DNA of 64,000 nucleotides from Clostridium sp. 1001275B_160808_H3 (GCF_015550425.1 NZ_JADNAT010000014.1:36114-100113); one strand, 5' to 3'. Shown: positions 1 through 12,130, counted from the stretch's first letter. Translations and numbers: made by a program. Notes: a model not told the origin generated them from the letters alone.

Positions 1-1
1 T

Positions 2-1885
2 GATAGCAGAGTTACTGTTAGAAGTAAGCATGATATATTAGTAGTTAATGCTGATGAGGTTGATTTAATAGACGTATCACCAAGACAAATAGTATCAGTA
101 GCTACAGCTATGATACCATTCCTTGAAAATGACGATGCTTCAAGAGCTCTTATGGGATCAAACATGCAACGTCAAGCGGTTCCATTATTAAAACCTCAAG
201 CGCCAGTAGTTGGTACTGGAATAGAATTTAAAGCAGCAGTAGACTCTGGAGTTCTTCCAAAGGCTAGAAATGCGGGTAAGGTAGTTTACGTAAGTTCTAA
301 TGAAATCAGAATTAAGAGAGATGTAGACGGCGGAATAGATACTTATAATCTTCTTAAGTTCAAGAGAAGTAACCAAGGTACATGTATAAACCAAAGACCT
401 TTAGTAGATAAAGGTGAAATAGTGTTTAAGAACCAAGTGTTAGCTGATGGTCCATCAACTGATTTAGGGGAAATAGCATTAGGTAAAAACATTAGAATGG
501 GCTTCATAACTTGGGAAGGATATAACTACGAAGATGCTATGCTTATTTCTGAAGAACTAGTTAGAGAAGATGTATTTACTTCAATTCATATAGAAGAATA
601 TGAGTGTGAAGCTAGAGATACAAAGCTAGGACCTGAAGAAATAACTAGAGATATTCCAAACGTAAGCGAAGATGCATTAAAGGATATAGATGACAGAGGA
701 ATAATAAGAATCGGAGCTGAAGTTAGATCAGGTGATATCCTTGTAGGTAAAGTTACACCTAAGGGAGAAACTGAATTAACAGCGGAAGAAAGATTATTAA
801 GAGCTATATTTGGAGAGAAAGCTAGAGAAGTAAGAGATACTTCATTAAGAGTACCACATGGGGAAGCTGGAATAATAGTAGATGTGAAAGTATTTACTAG
901 AGAAAACGGTGATGAATTAAACCCAGGTGTAAATGAACTAGTTAGATGTTATATAGCTCAAAAGAGAAAAATCTCTGTTGGAGATAAGATGGCAGGACGT
1001 CATGGTAATAAAGGGGTTATCTCAAGAGTATTACCAGAAGAAGATATGCCATTCTTACCAGATGGTAGACCATTACAAATTTGCTTAAACCCATTAGGGG
1101 TTCCATCACGTATGAACATCGGTCAGGTACTAGAGGTTCACTTGGGATGGGCAGCAAGTCAATTAGGATGGCATATAGCTACTCCTGTATTTGATGGTGC
1201 TACTGAAAAAGACATTGAAGAATGCTTAGAGAAAGCAGGATACAATGCGAATGGAAAAACTGTTTTATATGATGGTAGAACAGGAGAAGCTTTTGATAAT
1301 GAAGTAACTGTTGGAATAATGTATATCTTAAAGCTAGCTCACTTAGTTGACGATAAGATCCATGCAAGATCAACAGGTCCATACTCATTAGTAACTCAAC
1401 AACCACTTGGTGGTAAAGCACAATTCGGTGGTCAAAGATTTGGAGAAATGGAAGTTTGGGCTTTAGAAGCGTATGGAGCAGCTCATACACTACAAGAAAT
1501 ATTAACTGTTAAATCAGATGATGTTGTAGGTAGAGTTAAAACATATGAAGCTATTGTTAAAGGTGAAAACATACCTGAACCTGGAGTTCCAGAATCATTT
1601 AAGGTTCTAATTAAAGAACTTCAAGCTTTATGTTTAGATGTAAAAGTGTTAAATGATGAAAAAGAAGAAGTTAGACTTAAAGAATTTGCAGAAGAAGATA
1701 TGGAAGATTTAGAAGTTAACATTGAAGGAACAGAAGATGTTGTTTCAGAAGATGTTAATGTAGATGATAGTTATACAATATCAGAGGAAGAAATTGATGA
1801 AGATGTTGAGTTTGATAACTTTGCGTTAGATGGATTCCATGAAGAAGACTTAGAACTTGATGATTTTGTAAATGATGAACACTAA
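2..1885 (+). CDS. rpoB: RNA polymerase beta subunit, 3' part
   Basis: Partial gene: the frame is open from base 2, so the N-terminal half lies outside the window. It is the C-terminal roughly 630 residues of the catalytic beta subunit of RNA polymerase. Recognisable blocks include [20 protein letters not shown], the switch/active-site motif [12 protein letters not shown] and the C-terminal [21 protein letters not shown]. The rifampicin pocket is upstream and cannot be read. The tail (about the last 60 residues) is very rich in Asp and Glu, an extension usual in clostridial RpoB. It is followed 21 bases later by rpoC, with which it is normally co-transcribed. Confidence 0.98.
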   Translation, partial: DSRVTVRSKHDILVVNADEVDLIDVSPRQIVSVATAMIPFLENDDASRALMGSNMQRQAVPLLKPQAPVVGTGIEFKAAVDSGVLPKARNAGKVVYVSSNEIRIKRDVDGGIDTYNLLKFKRSNQGTCINQRPLVDKGEIVFKNQVLADGPSTDLGEIALGKNIRMGFITWEGYNYEDAMLISEELVREDVFTSIHIEEYECEARDTKLGPEEITRDIPNVSEDALKDIDDRGIIRIGAEVRSGDILVGKVTPKGETELTAEERLLRAIFGEKAREVRDTSLRVPHGEAGIIVDVKVFTRENGDELNPGVNELVRCYIAQKRKISVGDKMAGRHGNKGVISRVLPEEDMPFLPDGRPLQICLNPLGVPSRMNIGQVLEVHLGWAASQLGWHIATPVFDGATEKDIEECLEKAGYNANGKTVLYDGRTGEAFDNEVTVGIMYILKLAHLVDDKIHARSTGPYSLVTQQPLGGKAQFGGQRFGEMEVWALEAYGAAHTLQEILTVKSDDVVGRVKTYEAIVKGENIPEPGVPESFKVLIKELQALCLDVKVLNDEKEEVRLKEFAEEDMEDLEVNIEGTEDVVSEDVNVDDSYTISEEEIDEDVEFDNFALDGFHEEDLELDDFVNDEH

Positions 1886-1906
1886 ATTTGAAGGGAGGAT
1901 ATACCC

Positions 1907-4900
1907 TTGTTTGAATTGAATAATTTTGATGCTATACAAATAGGTTTAGCTTCACCTAGCCAAATAAGAGAATGGTCAAGAGGAGAAGTTAAAAAACCTG
2001 AAACTATAAACTATAGAACTTTAAAACCAGAAAGAGACGGTCTATTCTGTGAAAGAATATTTGGACCTATTAAAGATTGGGAATGTCATTGTGGTAAATA
2101 CAAGAGAGTTAGATATAAGGGAATAGTTTGTGACAGATGTGGAGTTGAAGTTACAAAAGCTAAAGTAAGAAGAGAAAGAATGGGGCATATTGAACTGGCT
2201 GCCCCAGTTTCTCACATTTGGTACTTTAAGGGAATTCCATCAAGAATGGGATTACTTTTAGATATGTCACCAAGAGCTTTAGAAAAAATATTATACTTTG
2301 CTTCATATGTAGTAATAGATCCTAAAGAAACACCATTATTAAAGAAACAACTTCTTAACGAAAAAGAATATAGAGAAGCTGTTGACAAATATGGTGAAGA
2401 AAGCTTTATAGCTGGAATGGGAGCTGAAGCTGTTCAAGAGCTACTTGGAGAAATTGATTTAGAAGGTCAATCTAAGGAGCTTAAAGAAGAATTAAAAACA
2501 AGTACTGGTCAAAAGAAAGTTAGAATCATAAGAAGATTAGAAGTTGTTGAATCTTTTAGAAAATCAGGTAATGATCCAAGATGGATGGTTATTAATGTTA
2601 TACCTGTAATTCCACCAGATTTAAGACCGATGGTTCAATTGGATGGGGGAAGATTTGCTACTTCAGACTTAAATGATTTATATAGAAGAGTTATAAATAG
2701 AAATAACAGATTGAAGAAGCTTTTAGACCTAGGTGCTCCAGACATAATTGTTAGAAATGAAAAGAGAATGCTTCAAGAAGCAGTAGATGCACTTATAGAT
2801 AATGGTAGAAGAGGAAGACCTGTTACAGGACCTGGAAATAGACCACTTAAATCATTATCAGATATGCTTAAAGGTAAGCAAGGTAGATTTAGACAAAACT
2901 TACTTGGTAAGAGAGTTGACTACTCAGGTAGATCAGTTATCGTTGTAGGACCTGAGTTGAAGATGTATCAATGCGGACTTCCAAAAGAAATGGCTTTAGA
3001 GTTATTTAAACCATTTGTAATGAAGAAGTTAGTTGAAGATGGAGTAGCACATAATATAAAGAGTGCTAAAAGAATGGTTGAAAGAGTAAATAATCAAGTA
3101 TGGGACGTACTTGAAGAAGTAATTACTGATCATCCAGTTTTACTAAACCGTGCTCCTACTCTACATAGATTAGGAATTCAAGCATTCCAACCAATATTAG
3201 TAGAAGGTAGAGCTATAAAACTACACCCACTTGTATGTACTGCGTATAATGCTGACTTCGATGGAGACCAAATGGCGGTTCACGTTCCATTATCAGTTGA
3301 AGCACAAGCAGAAGCAAGATTCTTAATGCTTGCAGCAGGAAATATAATGAAGCCTTCAGATGGTAAACCAGTTTGTGTACCTACACAAGATATGGTATTA
3401 GGATCATATTATTTAACTATGGATAAAACTGGAGCTAAGGGTGAAGGTAAAGTTTTTGCTTCAAAGGATGAAGCTATAATGGCTTACGAAGTAGGCGAAA
3501 TAGCAATTCATGCTGAGATTAATGTAAGAATGTTTAAGGAAATTAATGGAGAAAAGAAATCAGGAATAATAAAAACTACAGTTGGTAAGATAATCTTTAA
3601 TGAATCAATTCCTCAAGACTTAGGTTTTGTAGATAGAAGTAATAAAGATGAAGAATTCAACTTAGAAGTAGATTTCTTAATAACTAAAAAGTCATTAGGT
3701 AAGATAATCGATAAATGCTATGCAGTGCATGGTCCAACAAATACATCAATAATGCTTGATAAAATCAAAGCTTTAGGTTATCACTATTCATCAATTGGAG
3801 CTGTAACAGTAGCTGCTTCTGATATGATAGTACCAGAAGCAAAATATACACTACTTAAAGAAGCAGATGAAACTGTTGATAAGATTGAAAAGATGTATAA
3901 GAGAGGTTTCATATCAGAAGAAGAAAGATATGAAAGAGTTATTGAAAAATGGACTAAAACAACAGAAGATGTTGCGGATGCACTTATGAATAGTTTGGAT
4001 AAATTTAATCCAATATTCATGATGGCCGACTCTGGAGCCAGAGGATCTAAGTCTCAGATTAAGCAATTAGCTGGTATGAGAGGACTTATGGCGAGTCCAA
4101 CAGGTAAGATTATAGAATTACCAATCAGAGCTTCATTTAGAGAAGGTCTTGAAGTGGTAGAGTACTTTATATCTACTCACGGAGCTAGAAAGGGTAATGC
4201 CGATACAGCTCTTAAGACAGCTGACTCTGGATACTTAACAAGAAGACTAGTTGACGTATCACAAGATGTTATCGTAAGAGAAATAGATTGTGGAACAACA
4301 GAAGGTATCTATGTTTCAGAAATTAAAGAAGGTAATGAAGCGATTGAAGGATTAGCAGAAAGACTTTATGGTAGATATACAGCTGAACCAATAATTCATC
4401 CAGAAACTGGTGAAGTTATGGTAGAAGCTGATCAATATATGGAACTTGATGTTGCAGAAAAAGTAGCAGCAGCAGGTGTTAAGAAAGTAAAAATTAGATC
4501 TGTATTTACATGTAAGTGTAAAGTTGGTGTATGTTCTAAGTGTTATGGCATGAACATGGCGACAGCGCAAAAGATCAATATAGGTGAAGCTGTTGGTATA
4601 ATCGCAGCACAATCAATCGGGGAACCAGGAACTCAGCTTACGATGAGAACATTCCATACAGGGGGAGTTGTTGGAGCCGATATTACACAAGGTCTTCCTA
4701 GAGTTGAAGAATTATTCGAAGCTAGAAAACCTAAAGGATTAGCTATAGTAAGTGAAATAACTGGTACAGTTAGAGTTGAAGAAACGAAGAAAAAGAGAAC
4801 TGTATTTGTAATGGCTAACGATGGAGAAGAACGTAGTTATGAAATACCATTTGGTTCAAGACTAAAGGTATCTGATGATGACTCTATTGAAGCTGGGGAT

Positions 4901-5440
4901 GAGATTACTGAAGGTTCAGTAAACCCTCATGATATAGCTGCAATTAAGGGTATAGATGGAGCTAGAAAATATCTATTATCTGAAGTTCAAAAAGTTTATA
5001 GACTTCAAGGTGTTGATATCAATGATAAGCACTTAGAAGTAGTTGTTAGACAAATGACTAGAAAAGTTAAAGTACTAGATTCAGGAGATACTGATCTATT
5101 ACCAGGAACTATGATAGATATGTTCGACTTCGAAGAAGAAAATGCAAGAGTAAGAGAATTTGGTGGAGAAGAAGCTAAAGGCGAGCAAGCATTACTTGGT
5201 ATAACTAAGGCTGCATTAGCAACAGATAGTTTCCTATCAGCTGCATCATTCCAAGAAACAACAAGAGTTCTTACAGAGGCTGCTATTAAAGGAAAGATAG
5301 ATCCTCTAGTAGGTCTGAAAGAAAATGTTATTATTGGTAAGTTAATACCAGCAGGTACTGGAATGATGAGATATAGGAATGTAAAGCTAGATGTTGAGGA
5401 CGTTTTAGTGGAAAATGACACTTTAGAATCAATTGAATAA
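1907..5440 (+). CDS. rpoC: RNA polymerase beta' subunit
   Basis: Full-length beta' subunit (1177 aa), the partner of RpoB that carries the catalytic magnesium. The start is TTG, chosen because GGGAGG lies 8 bases upstream and the protein then begins [17 protein letters not shown] as in the family. The N-terminal zinc ribbon is C60, C62, C75, C78; the catalytic motif NADFDGDQM is near residues 447-455; a second zinc site ([11 protein letters not shown]) is near residue 870; the bridge/trigger region MRTFHTGGV follows. No clear terminator follows; a new promoter lies at 5456. Confidence 0.98.
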   Translation: MFELNNFDAIQIGLASPSQIREWSRGEVKKPETINYRTLKPERDGLFCERIFGPIKDWECHCGKYKRVRYKGIVCDRCGVEVTKAKVRRERMGHIELAAPVSHIWYFKGIPSRMGLLLDMSPRALEKILYFASYVVIDPKETPLLKKQLLNEKEYREAVDKYGEESFIAGMGAEAVQELLGEIDLEGQSKELKEELKTSTGQKKVRIIRRLEVVESFRKSGNDPRWMVINVIPVIPPDLRPMVQLDGGRFATSDLNDLYRRVINRNNRLKKLLDLGAPDIIVRNEKRMLQEAVDALIDNGRRGRPVTGPGNRPLKSLSDMLKGKQGRFRQNLLGKRVDYSGRSVIVVGPELKMYQCGLPKEMALELFKPFVMKKLVEDGVAHNIKSAKRMVERVNNQVWDVLEEVITDHPVLLNRAPTLHRLGIQAFQPILVEGRAIKLHPLVCTAYNADFDGDQMAVHVPLSVEAQAEARFLMLAAGNIMKPSDGKPVCVPTQDMVLGSYYLTMDKTGAKGEGKVFASKDEAIMAYEVGEIAIHAEINVRMFKEINGEKKSGIIKTTVGKIIFNESIPQDLGFVDRSNKDEEFNLEVDFLITKKSLGKIIDKCYAVHGPTNTSIMLDKIKALGYHYSSIGAVTVAASDMIVPEAKYTLLKEADETVDKIEKMYKRGFISEEERYERVIEKWTKTTEDVADALMNSLDKFNPIFMMADSGARGSKSQIKQLAGMRGLMASPTGKIIELPIRASFREGLEVVEYFISTHGARKGNADTALKTADSGYLTRRLVDVSQDVIVREIDCGTTEGIYVSEIKEGNEAIEGLAERLYGRYTAEPIIHPETGEVMVEADQYMELDVAEKVAAAGVKKVKIRSVFTCKCKVGVCSKCYGMNMATAQKINIGEAVGIIAAQSIGEPGTQLTMRTFHTGGVVGADITQGLPRVEELFEARKPKGLAIVSEITGTVRVEETKKKRTVFVMANDGEERSYEIPFGSRLKVSDDDSIEAGDEITEGSVNPHDIAAIKGIDGARKYLLSEVQKVYRLQGVDINDKHLEVVVRQMTRKVKVLDSGDTDLLPGTMIDMFDFEEENARVREFGGEEAKGEQALLGITKAALATDSFLSAASFQETTRVLTEAAIKGKIDPLVGLKENVIIGKLIPAGTGMMRYRNVKLDVEDVLVENDTLESIE

Positions 5441-5455
5441 TACATTGCAATTTTA

Positions 5456-5484
5456 TTGACATGTGTATGCTTAAATGATAAAAT
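5456..5484 (+). promoter_or_regulatory. Sigma-A promoter upstream of the L7Ae-family gene and rpsL
   Basis: TTGACA (5456-5461), a 17-base spacer and TAAAAT (5479-5484). This is a near-consensus vegetative promoter just after the rpoC stop. It would drive the L7Ae-like gene, rpsL, rpsG and fusA. Confidence 0.75.
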
Positions 5485-5534
5485 ACGAATTGTGTGATTT
5501 TAAAGCTACACTACAATATAATTGTCTACATGAA

Positions 5535-5571
5535 TTCATGGAGGCAAGGTCATGAACTGAGCCTCTATGAA
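5535..5571 (+). promoter_or_regulatory. Leader hairpin before the L7Ae-family gene
   Basis: An 11-bp stem with one G-U pair (5535-5545 with 5561-5571) encloses a 15-base loop. It lies downstream of the promoter and 22 bases before the start codon. No U-tract follows, so it is not an intrinsic terminator. Its role is unknown; autoregulation by the encoded RNA-binding protein is only a possibility. Confidence 0.5.
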
Positions 5572-5593
5572 CTTTTATATAGGGAGTGGTTTC

Positions 5594-5833
5594 ATGATAG
5601 ATAACATTGTAGGAAATAAATTAATAGGTATAAAACAATGTACTAAGTCTATTAAAAATGGAACTGGAACTGTTTTATATGTAGCTAAAGACGCAGAAAT
5701 TAATTTGACTAAATCATTAACAGATTTAGCAATTGAAAAAAATGTAAAAATTATTTACATTGACACAATGAAAGAATTAGGAAAAATGTGTAGTATAGAT
5801 GTTAAAGCATCAGCAGTACTAACTTTAGAATAA
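5594..5833 (+). CDS. Ribosomal L7Ae/L30e/S12e/Gadd45 family RNA-binding protein
   Basis: A 79-residue protein of the L7Ae-like family (YbxF/YlxQ type), which binds kink-turn RNA. Position, size and the pattern VGNKLIGIKQCTKSIKNGTG followed by an alternating beta/alpha fold support this. I place the start at ATG 5594 because GGGAG lies 8 bases before it; an in-frame ATG at 5567 would add nine residues but has no ribosome binding site and lies inside the leader hairpin. In other Firmicutes the homologue also sits between rpoC and rpsL. Its exact function is not established from sequence. Confidence 0.85.
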   Translation: MIDNIVGNKLIGIKQCTKSIKNGTGTVLYVAKDAEINLTKSLTDLAIEKNVKIIYIDTMKELGKMCSIDVKASAVLTLE

Positions 5834-5898
5834 TTCATTAATAAGCTTTTATCTTAAATATTAGATATATAGATAAAAAAATTTCAGGAGGTGAAAAA

Positions 5899-6279
5899 AT
5901 GCCAACTATTAGCCAATTAGTTAGAAAAGGCAGAAAAACTGTTATCAACAAGTCAACAGCACCAGCACTTAACGAGTGTCCACAAAGAAGAGGAGTTTGT
6001 ACAGTTGTTAAAACAACAACTCCAAAGAAGCCTAACTCAGCTTTAAGAAAAATAGCAAGAGTAAGACTTACAAATGGATTCGAAGTTACTGCATACATTG
6101 GTGGTGTAGGACACAACTTACAAGAGCACAGTGTTGTTCTTATAAGAGGTGGTAGAGTTAAGGACCTTCCTGGTGTTAGATACCATATCGTAAGAGGAGC
6201 ACTTGACTGTGCTGGAGTAGCTAACAGAATGCAAGGAAGATCAAAGTACGGTGCTAAAAAGCCGAAGGCAAAAAAGTAG
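5899..6279 (+). CDS. rpsL: 30S ribosomal protein S12
   Basis: Decoding-centre protein of the small subunit, 126 aa, slightly shorter than the usual Firmicutes form. The signature [18 protein letters not shown] carries the wild-type lysine (K43 in E. coli numbering), the residue most often changed in streptomycin resistance, and [16 protein letters not shown] covers the second resistance site. GGAGGTG precedes ATG by 7 bases. It heads the str cluster with rpsG and fusA, though a 154-base structured gap separates it from rpsG. Confidence 0.97.
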   Translation: MPTISQLVRKGRKTVINKSTAPALNECPQRRGVCTVVKTTTPKKPNSALRKIARVRLTNGFEVTAYIGGVGHNLQEHSVVLIRGGRVKDLPGVRYHIVRGALDCAGVANRMQGRSKYGAKKPKAKK

Positions 6280-6300
6280 TTTAAAATAATAAGCTACGCT

Positions 6301-6387
6301 AGTGCTTGTCTTCAGCATTTACATAGATTTATAAATTAAGTTTATATAGATGAAGAAGTAAAGCACTTTACGGCAATGTTTAATTGC
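6301..6387 (+). promoter_or_regulatory. Structured leader ahead of rpsG
   Basis: In the rpsL-rpsG gap, AGTGCTT (6301-6307) pairs with AAGCACT (6361-6367), and inside it TCTTC pairs with GAAGA, giving a long imperfect hairpin. A small GCAAT/ATTGC hairpin (6373-6387) follows. No U-tract is present. S7 is a known translational repressor of the str operon in E. coli, so an S7-binding leader is possible but unproven here. Confidence 0.4.
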
Positions 6388-6406
6388 AGAGTACCAATGA
6401 ACTTAA

Positions 6407-6904
<498 letters not shown>

Positions 6905-6909
6905 TAAAC

Positions 6910-6939
6910 AAACTGTTTTGGCTTCTGCCAAAGCAGTTT
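6910..6939 (+). promoter_or_regulatory. Hairpin between rpsG and fusA
   Basis: A 13-bp stem with one G-U pair (6910-6922 with 6927-6939) and a TTCT tetraloop, followed by TGTC rather than a full U-tract. It begins only a few bases after the rpsG stop. It may attenuate transcription into fusA or mark an mRNA processing or stability point. Confidence 0.5.
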
Positions 6940-6979
6940 TGTCGAATCTAAAATTACTCGTTGAGAGGAGGACATACAA

Positions 6980-9043
6980 ATGGCTAGAAAATATCCGTTA
7001 GACAAATTCCGTAACTTTGGAATAATGGCTCACATAGATGCTGGTAAAACTACAACTACTGAGCGTATATTATTCTATACTGGAAGAAGCCACAAAATTG
7101 GAGAAGTTCATGAAGGAGCAGCTACAATGGACTGGATGGTTCAAGAACAAGAAAGAGGTATAACAATTACTTCTGCTGCTACAACATGTTCATGGAAAGG
7201 TCATGAATTAAATATTATAGATACTCCAGGTCACGTAGACTTCACAGTTGAAGTTGAAAGATCATTAAGAGTTCTTGATGGAGCTGTTACAGTTCTAGAT
7301 GCAAAAAGTGGGGTTGAACCTCAAACTGAAACTGTTTGGAGACAGGCGGACAAATACGGTGTACCAAGAATGATATACGTTAATAAGATGGATGCTACAG
7401 GTGCAGACTTCTTTAGATGTATAAACACTGTAAGAGATAGATTGAAAGCTAATGCAGTTCCAATACAAATTCCAGTTGGATCAGAAGATCAATTCAAAGG
7501 AATGGTAGATTTAATAACTAATAAAGCTATTATGTTCTATGATGATCTAGGAAAAGATGTTAGAGAAGAAGAAATTCCAGCAGATTTAGCTGATCAAGCT
7601 GAAGAATACAGAATGGCTATGATTGAAGCTATAGCTGAAACTAACGAAGAATTAATGGAAAAATACCTTGAAGGTGAAGAATTAACTGTAGAAGAGTTAA
7701 TGACTGGTTTAAGAAAAGCTACTATAGCTAATGAAATAGTTCCATGTATCTGTGGTTCATCTTACAAGAATAAAGGTGTTCAACAAATGATCGATGGAGT
7801 TGTTGCATTCCTTCCATCACCTTTAGATATTCCTGCAGTTAAAGGTATATCTTTAGAAGGTGAAGAAGATTCAAGAGAAGCTTCAGATGAAGCTCCAATG
7901 TCAGCTTTAGCATTTAAGATAGCTACTGACCCATTCGTTGGAAAGCTTGCATTCACTAGAATTTATTCAGGAGTTATGCAAAGTGGAACTTACGTATTAA
8001 ACTCAACAAAGGGTAAGAAAGAAAGAATAGGAAGACTTGTTAAGATGCATGCTAATTCAAGAGAAGAAGTTGAAGCATTAGAAGCAGGTGAATTAGGAGC
8101 AATTATTGGATTAAAGAATACTACAACAGGAGATACTCTTTGTGTAGAAAGCGATCCAATAATATTAGAAGCTATGGAATTCCCAGAACCAGTTATATCT
8201 GTAGCTATAGAGCCAAAGACAAAAGCTGGTCAAGAAAAGATGGGATTAGCATTAGCTAAGCTTGCTGAAGAAGATCCTACTTTCAGAACTCATACTGATC
8301 AAGAAACTGGTCAAACAATAATTGCTGGTATGGGTGAACTTCACTTAGAAATCATCGTTGACAGATTAACTAGAGAATTCAAAGTTGAATGTAACGTTGG
8401 AGCACCTCAAGTTGCTTACAAAGAAACAATTAGAAAAGCTGTTAAAGCTGAAGCTAAATATGCTAAGCAATCAGGTGGTAAGGGTCAATATGGTCACTGT
8501 GTGATTGAAATGGAACCTACTGAAGGTGAATATGTATTTGAAAATGCTATCGTTGGAGGAGCTATTCCAAGAGAATATATTCCAGCTATAGATAACGGTA
8601 TTCAAGAAGCAGCTAAAAATGGTATTATAGCTGGATACGAAACTATTAACTTCAAAGTTAAGTTAGTTCACGGTTCATACCATGAAGTTGACTCATCTGA
8701 AATGGCGTTTAAGATTGCTGGTTCTATGGCATTTAAGAATGCTATGACAAAAGCAGACCCAGTATTACTTGAGCCAATGGAAAAGGTTGAAGTTACAGTA
8801 CCAGAAGAATACATGGGAGATGTAATGGGAGATCTTAACTCAAGAAGAGGAAGAATAGAAGGTATGGAAGCTATAAACGGAGCTCAAATTATCAGAGCTA
8901 TGGTTCCACTTTCAGAAATGTTTGGATATGCAACTACTTTAAGATCAAGAACTCAAGGTAGAGGTACTTATTCAATGGTATTCGATCACTTCGAAGAAGT
9001 TCCTAAGAGTGTTCAAGAAAAAATTAAGAGTGAAAGAAACTAA
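6980..9043 (+). CDS. fusA: Elongation factor G
   Basis: Translocase GTPase, 687 aa, full length. The G1 motif [12 protein letters not shown] is at residues 17-28, switch/G2 [12 protein letters not shown]3 DTPGHVDF and G4 NKMD; the domain IV and V blocks GGKGQYGHC and [21 protein letters not shown] are intact. GAGGAGG lies 9 bases before ATG. It is followed by a strong hairpin and then tuf, the usual str order. Confidence 0.98.
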   Translation: MARKYPLDKFRNFGIMAHIDAGKTTTTERILFYTGRSHKIGEVHEGAATMDWMVQEQERGITITSAATTCSWKGHELNIIDTPGHVDFTVEVERSLRVLDGAVTVLDAKSGVEPQTETVWRQADKYGVPRMIYVNKMDATGADFFRCINTVRDRLKANAVPIQIPVGSEDQFKGMVDLITNKAIMFYDDLGKDVREEEIPADLADQAEEYRMAMIEAIAETNEELMEKYLEGEELTVEELMTGLRKATIANEIVPCICGSSYKNKGVQQMIDGVVAFLPSPLDIPAVKGISLEGEEDSREASDEAPMSALAFKIATDPFVGKLAFTRIYSGVMQSGTYVLNSTKGKKERIGRLVKMHANSREEVEALEAGELGAIIGLKNTTTGDTLCVESDPIILEAMEFPEPVISVAIEPKTKAGQEKMGLALAKLAEEDPTFRTHTDQETGQTIIAGMGELHLEIIVDRLTREFKVECNVGAPQVAYKETIRKAVKAEAKYAKQSGGKGQYGHCVIEMEPTEGEYVFENAIVGGAIPREYIPAIDNGIQEAAKNGIIAGYETINFKVKLVHGSYHEVDSSEMAFKIAGSMAFKNAMTKADPVLLEPMEKVEVTVPEEYMGDVMGDLNSRRGRIEGMEAINGAQIIRAMVPLSEMFGYATTLRSRTQGRGTYSMVFDHFEEVPKSVQEKIKSERN

Positions 9044-9067
9044 TTCACTTTAGTTATAAATATAAAG

Positions 9068-9100
9068 AATGTTGCTCATAATTAAACTATGAGCAACATT
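9068..9100 (+). terminator. Perfect hairpin between fusA and tuf
   Basis: A perfect 13-bp inverted repeat (9068-9080 and 9088-9100) with a 7-base loop, 24 bases after the fusA stop. It is followed by ACAAAA, not by a U-tract, so it is not a classical intrinsic terminator. A TATAAT at 9178-9183 with a poor -35 could be a separate tuf promoter. Confidence 0.5.
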
Positions 9101-9230
9101 ACAAAATATAAATTTAAGTATTATTAAATAATATAAGGAAAATTTATATAAGTATAGAAAAATCGAACTAAATTAGATATAATAACTAAGAAGGTTCATA
9201 TAATTAATTTCCATAAAGGAGGATTTTACA

Positions 9231-10424
9231 ATGGCAAAGCAAAAATTCGAAAGAAGTAAACCACACGTAAACATTGGAACAATCGGTCACGTTGACCACG
9301 GTAAGACAACTTTAACAGCTGCAATCACAACAGTATTAGCAAACAGAGGATTAGCAGAATCATTCAAATATGATGAAATTGATAAGGCTCCAGAAGAAAA
9401 AGAAAGAGGAATCACTATCAATACAGCACACGTTGAGTACCAAACAGAAAACAGACACTATGCTCACGTTGACTGTCCAGGACATGCTGACTATGTTAAG
9501 AACATGATTACAGGAGCTGCTCAAATGGACGGAGCTATCTTAGTTTGTTCAGCAGCAGACGGTCCAATGCCTCAAACAAGAGAACACATACTACTAGCAT
9601 CAAGAGTTGGTGTTGACTACATAGTTGTTTTCTTAAATAAGGCAGATATGGTAGACGACGAAGAATTATTAGAATTAGTTGAAATGGAAGTTAGAGAATT
9701 ATTATCAGAATACAACTTCCCAGGAGATGATATTCCAGTAATAAAGGGTTCAGCTTTACAAGCATTAGAAAACCCAACAGATGAAAAAGCAATCGCTCCA
9801 ATTCTTGAGTTAATGGAAGCTGTAGATAGCTACATCCCAACTCCAGAAAGAGCAACAGATAAGCCATTCTTAATGCCAGTAGAAGATGTATTTACAATCA
9901 CTGGTAGAGGAACAGTTGCTACAGGAAGAGTTGAAAGAGGAGTTCTTCACGTAGGAGACGAAGTAGAAATCGTTGGATTATCAGAAGAAAGCAGAAAAGT
10001 AGTAGTAACAGGAATAGAAATGTTCAGAAAGTTACTAGACGAAGCGCAAGCTGGAGACAACGTTGGAGTTCTTTTAAGAGGAGTTCAAAGAACTGACATC
10101 GAAAGAGGTCAAGTTTTAGCAAAAGTTGGATCAGTTAAGCCACACAAGAAATTCGTAGGTCAAGTATACGTACTTAAAAAAGAAGAAGGTGGAAGACACA
10201 CTCCATTCTTTGATGGATACAGACCACAATTCTACTTCAGAACAACAGACGTTACTGGTTCAATCAAGTTACCAGAAGGAATGGAAATGGTTATGCCAGG
10301 AGACCACATTGACATGAACGTTGAATTAATCACTCAAGTAGCAATGGATGAAGGATTAAGATTCGCTATCAGAGAAGGTGGAAGAACTGTAGGTTCAGGA
10401 GTTGTTACTAGCATAATCGAGTAA
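9231..10424 (+). CDS. tuf: Elongation factor Tu
   Basis: Delivers aminoacyl-tRNA to the ribosome; 397 aa, full length. G1 GHVDHGKTT, switch [17 protein letters not shown]3 [12 protein letters not shown] and G4 [11 protein letters not shown] are present, and domain 3 ends in [21 protein letters not shown] precedes ATG. Codon use is strongly biased to a few codons, as in highly expressed genes. Many clostridia carry a second tuf elsewhere; none is in this window. Confidence 0.98.
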   Translation: MAKQKFERSKPHVNIGTIGHVDHGKTTLTAAITTVLANRGLAESFKYDEIDKAPEEKERGITINTAHVEYQTENRHYAHVDCPGHADYVKNMITGAAQMDGAILVCSAADGPMPQTREHILLASRVGVDYIVVFLNKADMVDDEELLELVEMEVRELLSEYNFPGDDIPVIKGSALQALENPTDEKAIAPILELMEAVDSYIPTPERATDKPFLMPVEDVFTITGRGTVATGRVERGVLHVGDEVEIVGLSEESRKVVVTGIEMFRKLLDEAQAGDNVGVLLRGVQRTDIERGQVLAKVGSVKPHKKFVGQVYVLKKEEGGRHTPFFDGYRPQFYFRTTDVTGSIKLPEGMEMVMPGDHIDMNVELITQVAMDEGLRFAIREGGRTVGSGVVTSIIE

Positions 10425-10472
10425 TAATTTCTATAAGATAATATAAATTAAAATAAAACTGTGATCACATTC

Positions 10473-10504
10473 AGAGAGCAAGGGGACGCCCTTGCTCTCT
10501 TTTT
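10473..10504 (+). terminator. Intrinsic terminator of tuf
   Basis: A perfect 12-bp GC-rich stem (10473-10484 with 10489-10500), GACG tetraloop, then TTTT. It separates the str cluster from the S10 cluster. Confidence 0.93.
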
Positions 10505-10856
10505 ATTATGTAAAGAAAAATATAATAAAAAAAATACGCAATATGAAGTAATAAATGAAGTATCTAGTTATAGTTGATATCTTTAATATTTAATAAATTA
10601 ATATTTAATAAATTAATATAACGAAAACTAATATAGTAACAATTAGCAAGGAATATACTTAAATTTCCTTGTAAATGATTAATATATTGTAATTAGTTAA
10701 GAATTATAATAAGGAAAAATGTTCGCCAAAAATTACAAGAAAAAATGTGTTGATAAAATGTAAAAACAAATATAAAATATATTTACGAAAGAGATCATAT
10801 TTTAAAGATAGCACTTAAATATACTTTAAAATTTATCAAAAAAGGCCAAAAAACTC
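10505..10856. other. AT-rich non-coding stretch between tuf and the rpsJ promoter
   Basis: No convincing gene. It holds a 15-bp direct repeat, TAATATTTAATAAAT, at 10584-10598 and 10599-10613, and a weak hairpin with arms CAAGGAA/TTCCTTG near 10647-10671. Otherwise only A/T-rich tracts of the kind that can act as upstream promoter elements. Confidence 0.6.
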
Positions 10857-10885
10857 TTGAAAAGGCTATGTAAACATAGTATAAT
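10857..10885 (+). promoter_or_regulatory. Sigma-A promoter of the S10 ribosomal cluster
   Basis: TTGAAA (10857-10862), a 17-base spacer and TATAAT (10880-10885), about 205 bases before rpsJ. This is the only strong promoter seen upstream of the S10 cluster. Confidence 0.8.
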
Positions 10886-10891
10886 AAAGAA

Positions 10892-11080
10892 GTTGTATAG
10901 CAAACAGCGATGAGTCAGGAGGTTGCCGGACTTCCGGGTTAATTCTTGATGAGTATGTTAGGATCTAGAATCCAACGACAGGGGTTTTGTAAAGCCATGT
11001 GATTAAGTATGAAACACGTGGAACAGTTTATAGAACATCCGCTGTTGTGCGTTAGAAGTAAAGCGTACATGAAAAGGAGG
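10892..11080 (+). promoter_or_regulatory. Structured leader of the S10 operon
   Basis: The roughly 190-base untranslated leader is less AT-rich than its surroundings. It contains several hairpins: CCGGA/TCCGG near 10927-10939, CCATGTG with CACGTGG near 10995-11021, and AACAG/CTGTT near 11022-11046. S10 leaders are regulated by L4 in gamma-proteobacteria and are structured in Firmicutes. The regulatory partner here is not known. Confidence 0.5.
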
Positions 11081-11089
11081 GAAACCAAG

Positions 11090-11398
11090 ATGTCAAAACA
11101 AAAAATAAGAATCAGATTAAAGGCTTTTGATCACAATATATTAGATCAATCAGCTGAAAAAATTGTTGAAACAGCAAAATCAACAGGAGCTAAGGTTGCA
11201 GGTCCAGTACCACTACCAACTGAAAAAGATGTTGTTACTATATTAAGAGCTGTTCACAAATACAAAGATTCAAGAGAGCAATTCGAAATCAGAACACACA
11301 AGAGATTAATCGATATAGTTAATCCATCACCAAAGACTGTTGATGCATTAATGAGATTAAACTTACCAGCAGGTGTGGATATCGAAATAAAGCTATAG
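11090..11398 (+). CDS. rpsJ: 30S ribosomal protein S10
   Basis: Head protein of the small subunit that also acts as NusE in antitermination; 102 aa, exactly the family length from ATG 11090 ([16 protein letters not shown]). AAGGAGGG lies 7-8 bases upstream. A longer in-frame reading from 11009 is rejected because it would translate the structured leader. Signature [14 protein letters not shown]. First gene of the S10 cluster. Confidence 0.97.
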   Translation: MSKQKIRIRLKAFDHNILDQSAEKIVETAKSTGAKVAGPVPLPTEKDVVTILRAVHKYKDSREQFEIRTHKRLIDIVNPSPKTVDALMRLNLPAGVDIEIKL

Positions 11399-11476
11399 TT
11401 AATACTTATTAAATAAACAGTTTGAACGGTTATGATTGTTAAACAATCCGCTAATACGTTTAGGAGGTGTAAATAC

Positions 11477-12106
11477 ATGAAAAAAGCTATATTAGGAAAG
11501 AAAATAGGAATGACTCAAATTTTCGATGCAAACGGAAAAGTAGTTCCTGTAACAGTAGTAGAAGCTGGCCCATGTGTTGTTGTTCAAAAGAAAACTATCG
11601 AAAAAGATGGTTATGAAGCAATACAAGTAGGTTTTGGAGATGTTAGAGAAAAGTTAGTTAACAAGCCAAAGAAGGGACACTATGCTAAAGCAGGAGTTTC
11701 ATTAAAGAGAAAATTAAAAGAGTTCAGATTAGAAGATTGTTCAGCTTATGAAGTTGGTCAAGAAATAAAGGCTGATTTATTTGAAGCTGGAGATAAAATT
11801 GATGTATCTGGAGTTTCTAAAGGTAAGGGATTCCAAGGTGTTATCAAGAGATGGAATGCTAACAGAGGACCAATGAGTCACGGTTCTAAGTTCCACAGAG
11901 CAGTAGGTTCAATGGGTGCTTCATCAGATCCATCAAGAACTTTCAAGAACAAGAATATGCCAGGACATATGGGAGCTGTTAACACAACAGTATTAAACTT
12001 AGAAGTAGTTAAGGTTATAGCTGAAAAGAACTTAATACTAATCAAGGGTGGTATCCCAGGACCTAACAAAGGTACAGTAGTAATAAGAAACGCAGTTAAA
12101 GCTTAA
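11477..12106 (+). CDS. rplC: 50S ribosomal protein L3
   Basis: Large-subunit protein whose extension reaches the peptidyl-transferase centre; 209 aa from ATG 11477, the usual length, beginning [25 protein letters not shown] precedes it. The motif [20 protein letters not shown] marks the loop near the catalytic centre. An in-frame ATG at 11432 is rejected as it lacks a ribosome binding site. Confidence 0.97.
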   Translation: MKKAILGKKIGMTQIFDANGKVVPVTVVEAGPCVVVQKKTIEKDGYEAIQVGFGDVREKLVNKPKKGHYAKAGVSLKRKLKEFRLEDCSAYEVGQEIKADLFEAGDKIDVSGVSKGKGFQGVIKRWNANRGPMSHGSKFHRAVGSMGASSDPSRTFKNKNMPGHMGAVNTTVLNLEVVKVIAEKNLILIKGGIPGPNKGTVVIRNAVKA

Positions 12107-12130
12107 TTTCTGTAGAAAGGAGGAAACAGG

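Noticed and set aside
5535..5571. A canonical kink-turn in the L7Ae-gene leader
   Set aside because: The expected three-base bulge followed by tandem G-A pairs is not present next to the stem.
10584..10619. A/T-rich direct repeats as a replication origin
   Set aside because: No DnaA-box cluster, dnaA or dnaN nearby; the repeats are more simply upstream promoter DNA.
11009..11089. N-terminal extension of S10
   Set aside because: The frame is open, but it lies in the structured leader and has no homology or ribosome binding site; S10 starts at 11090.
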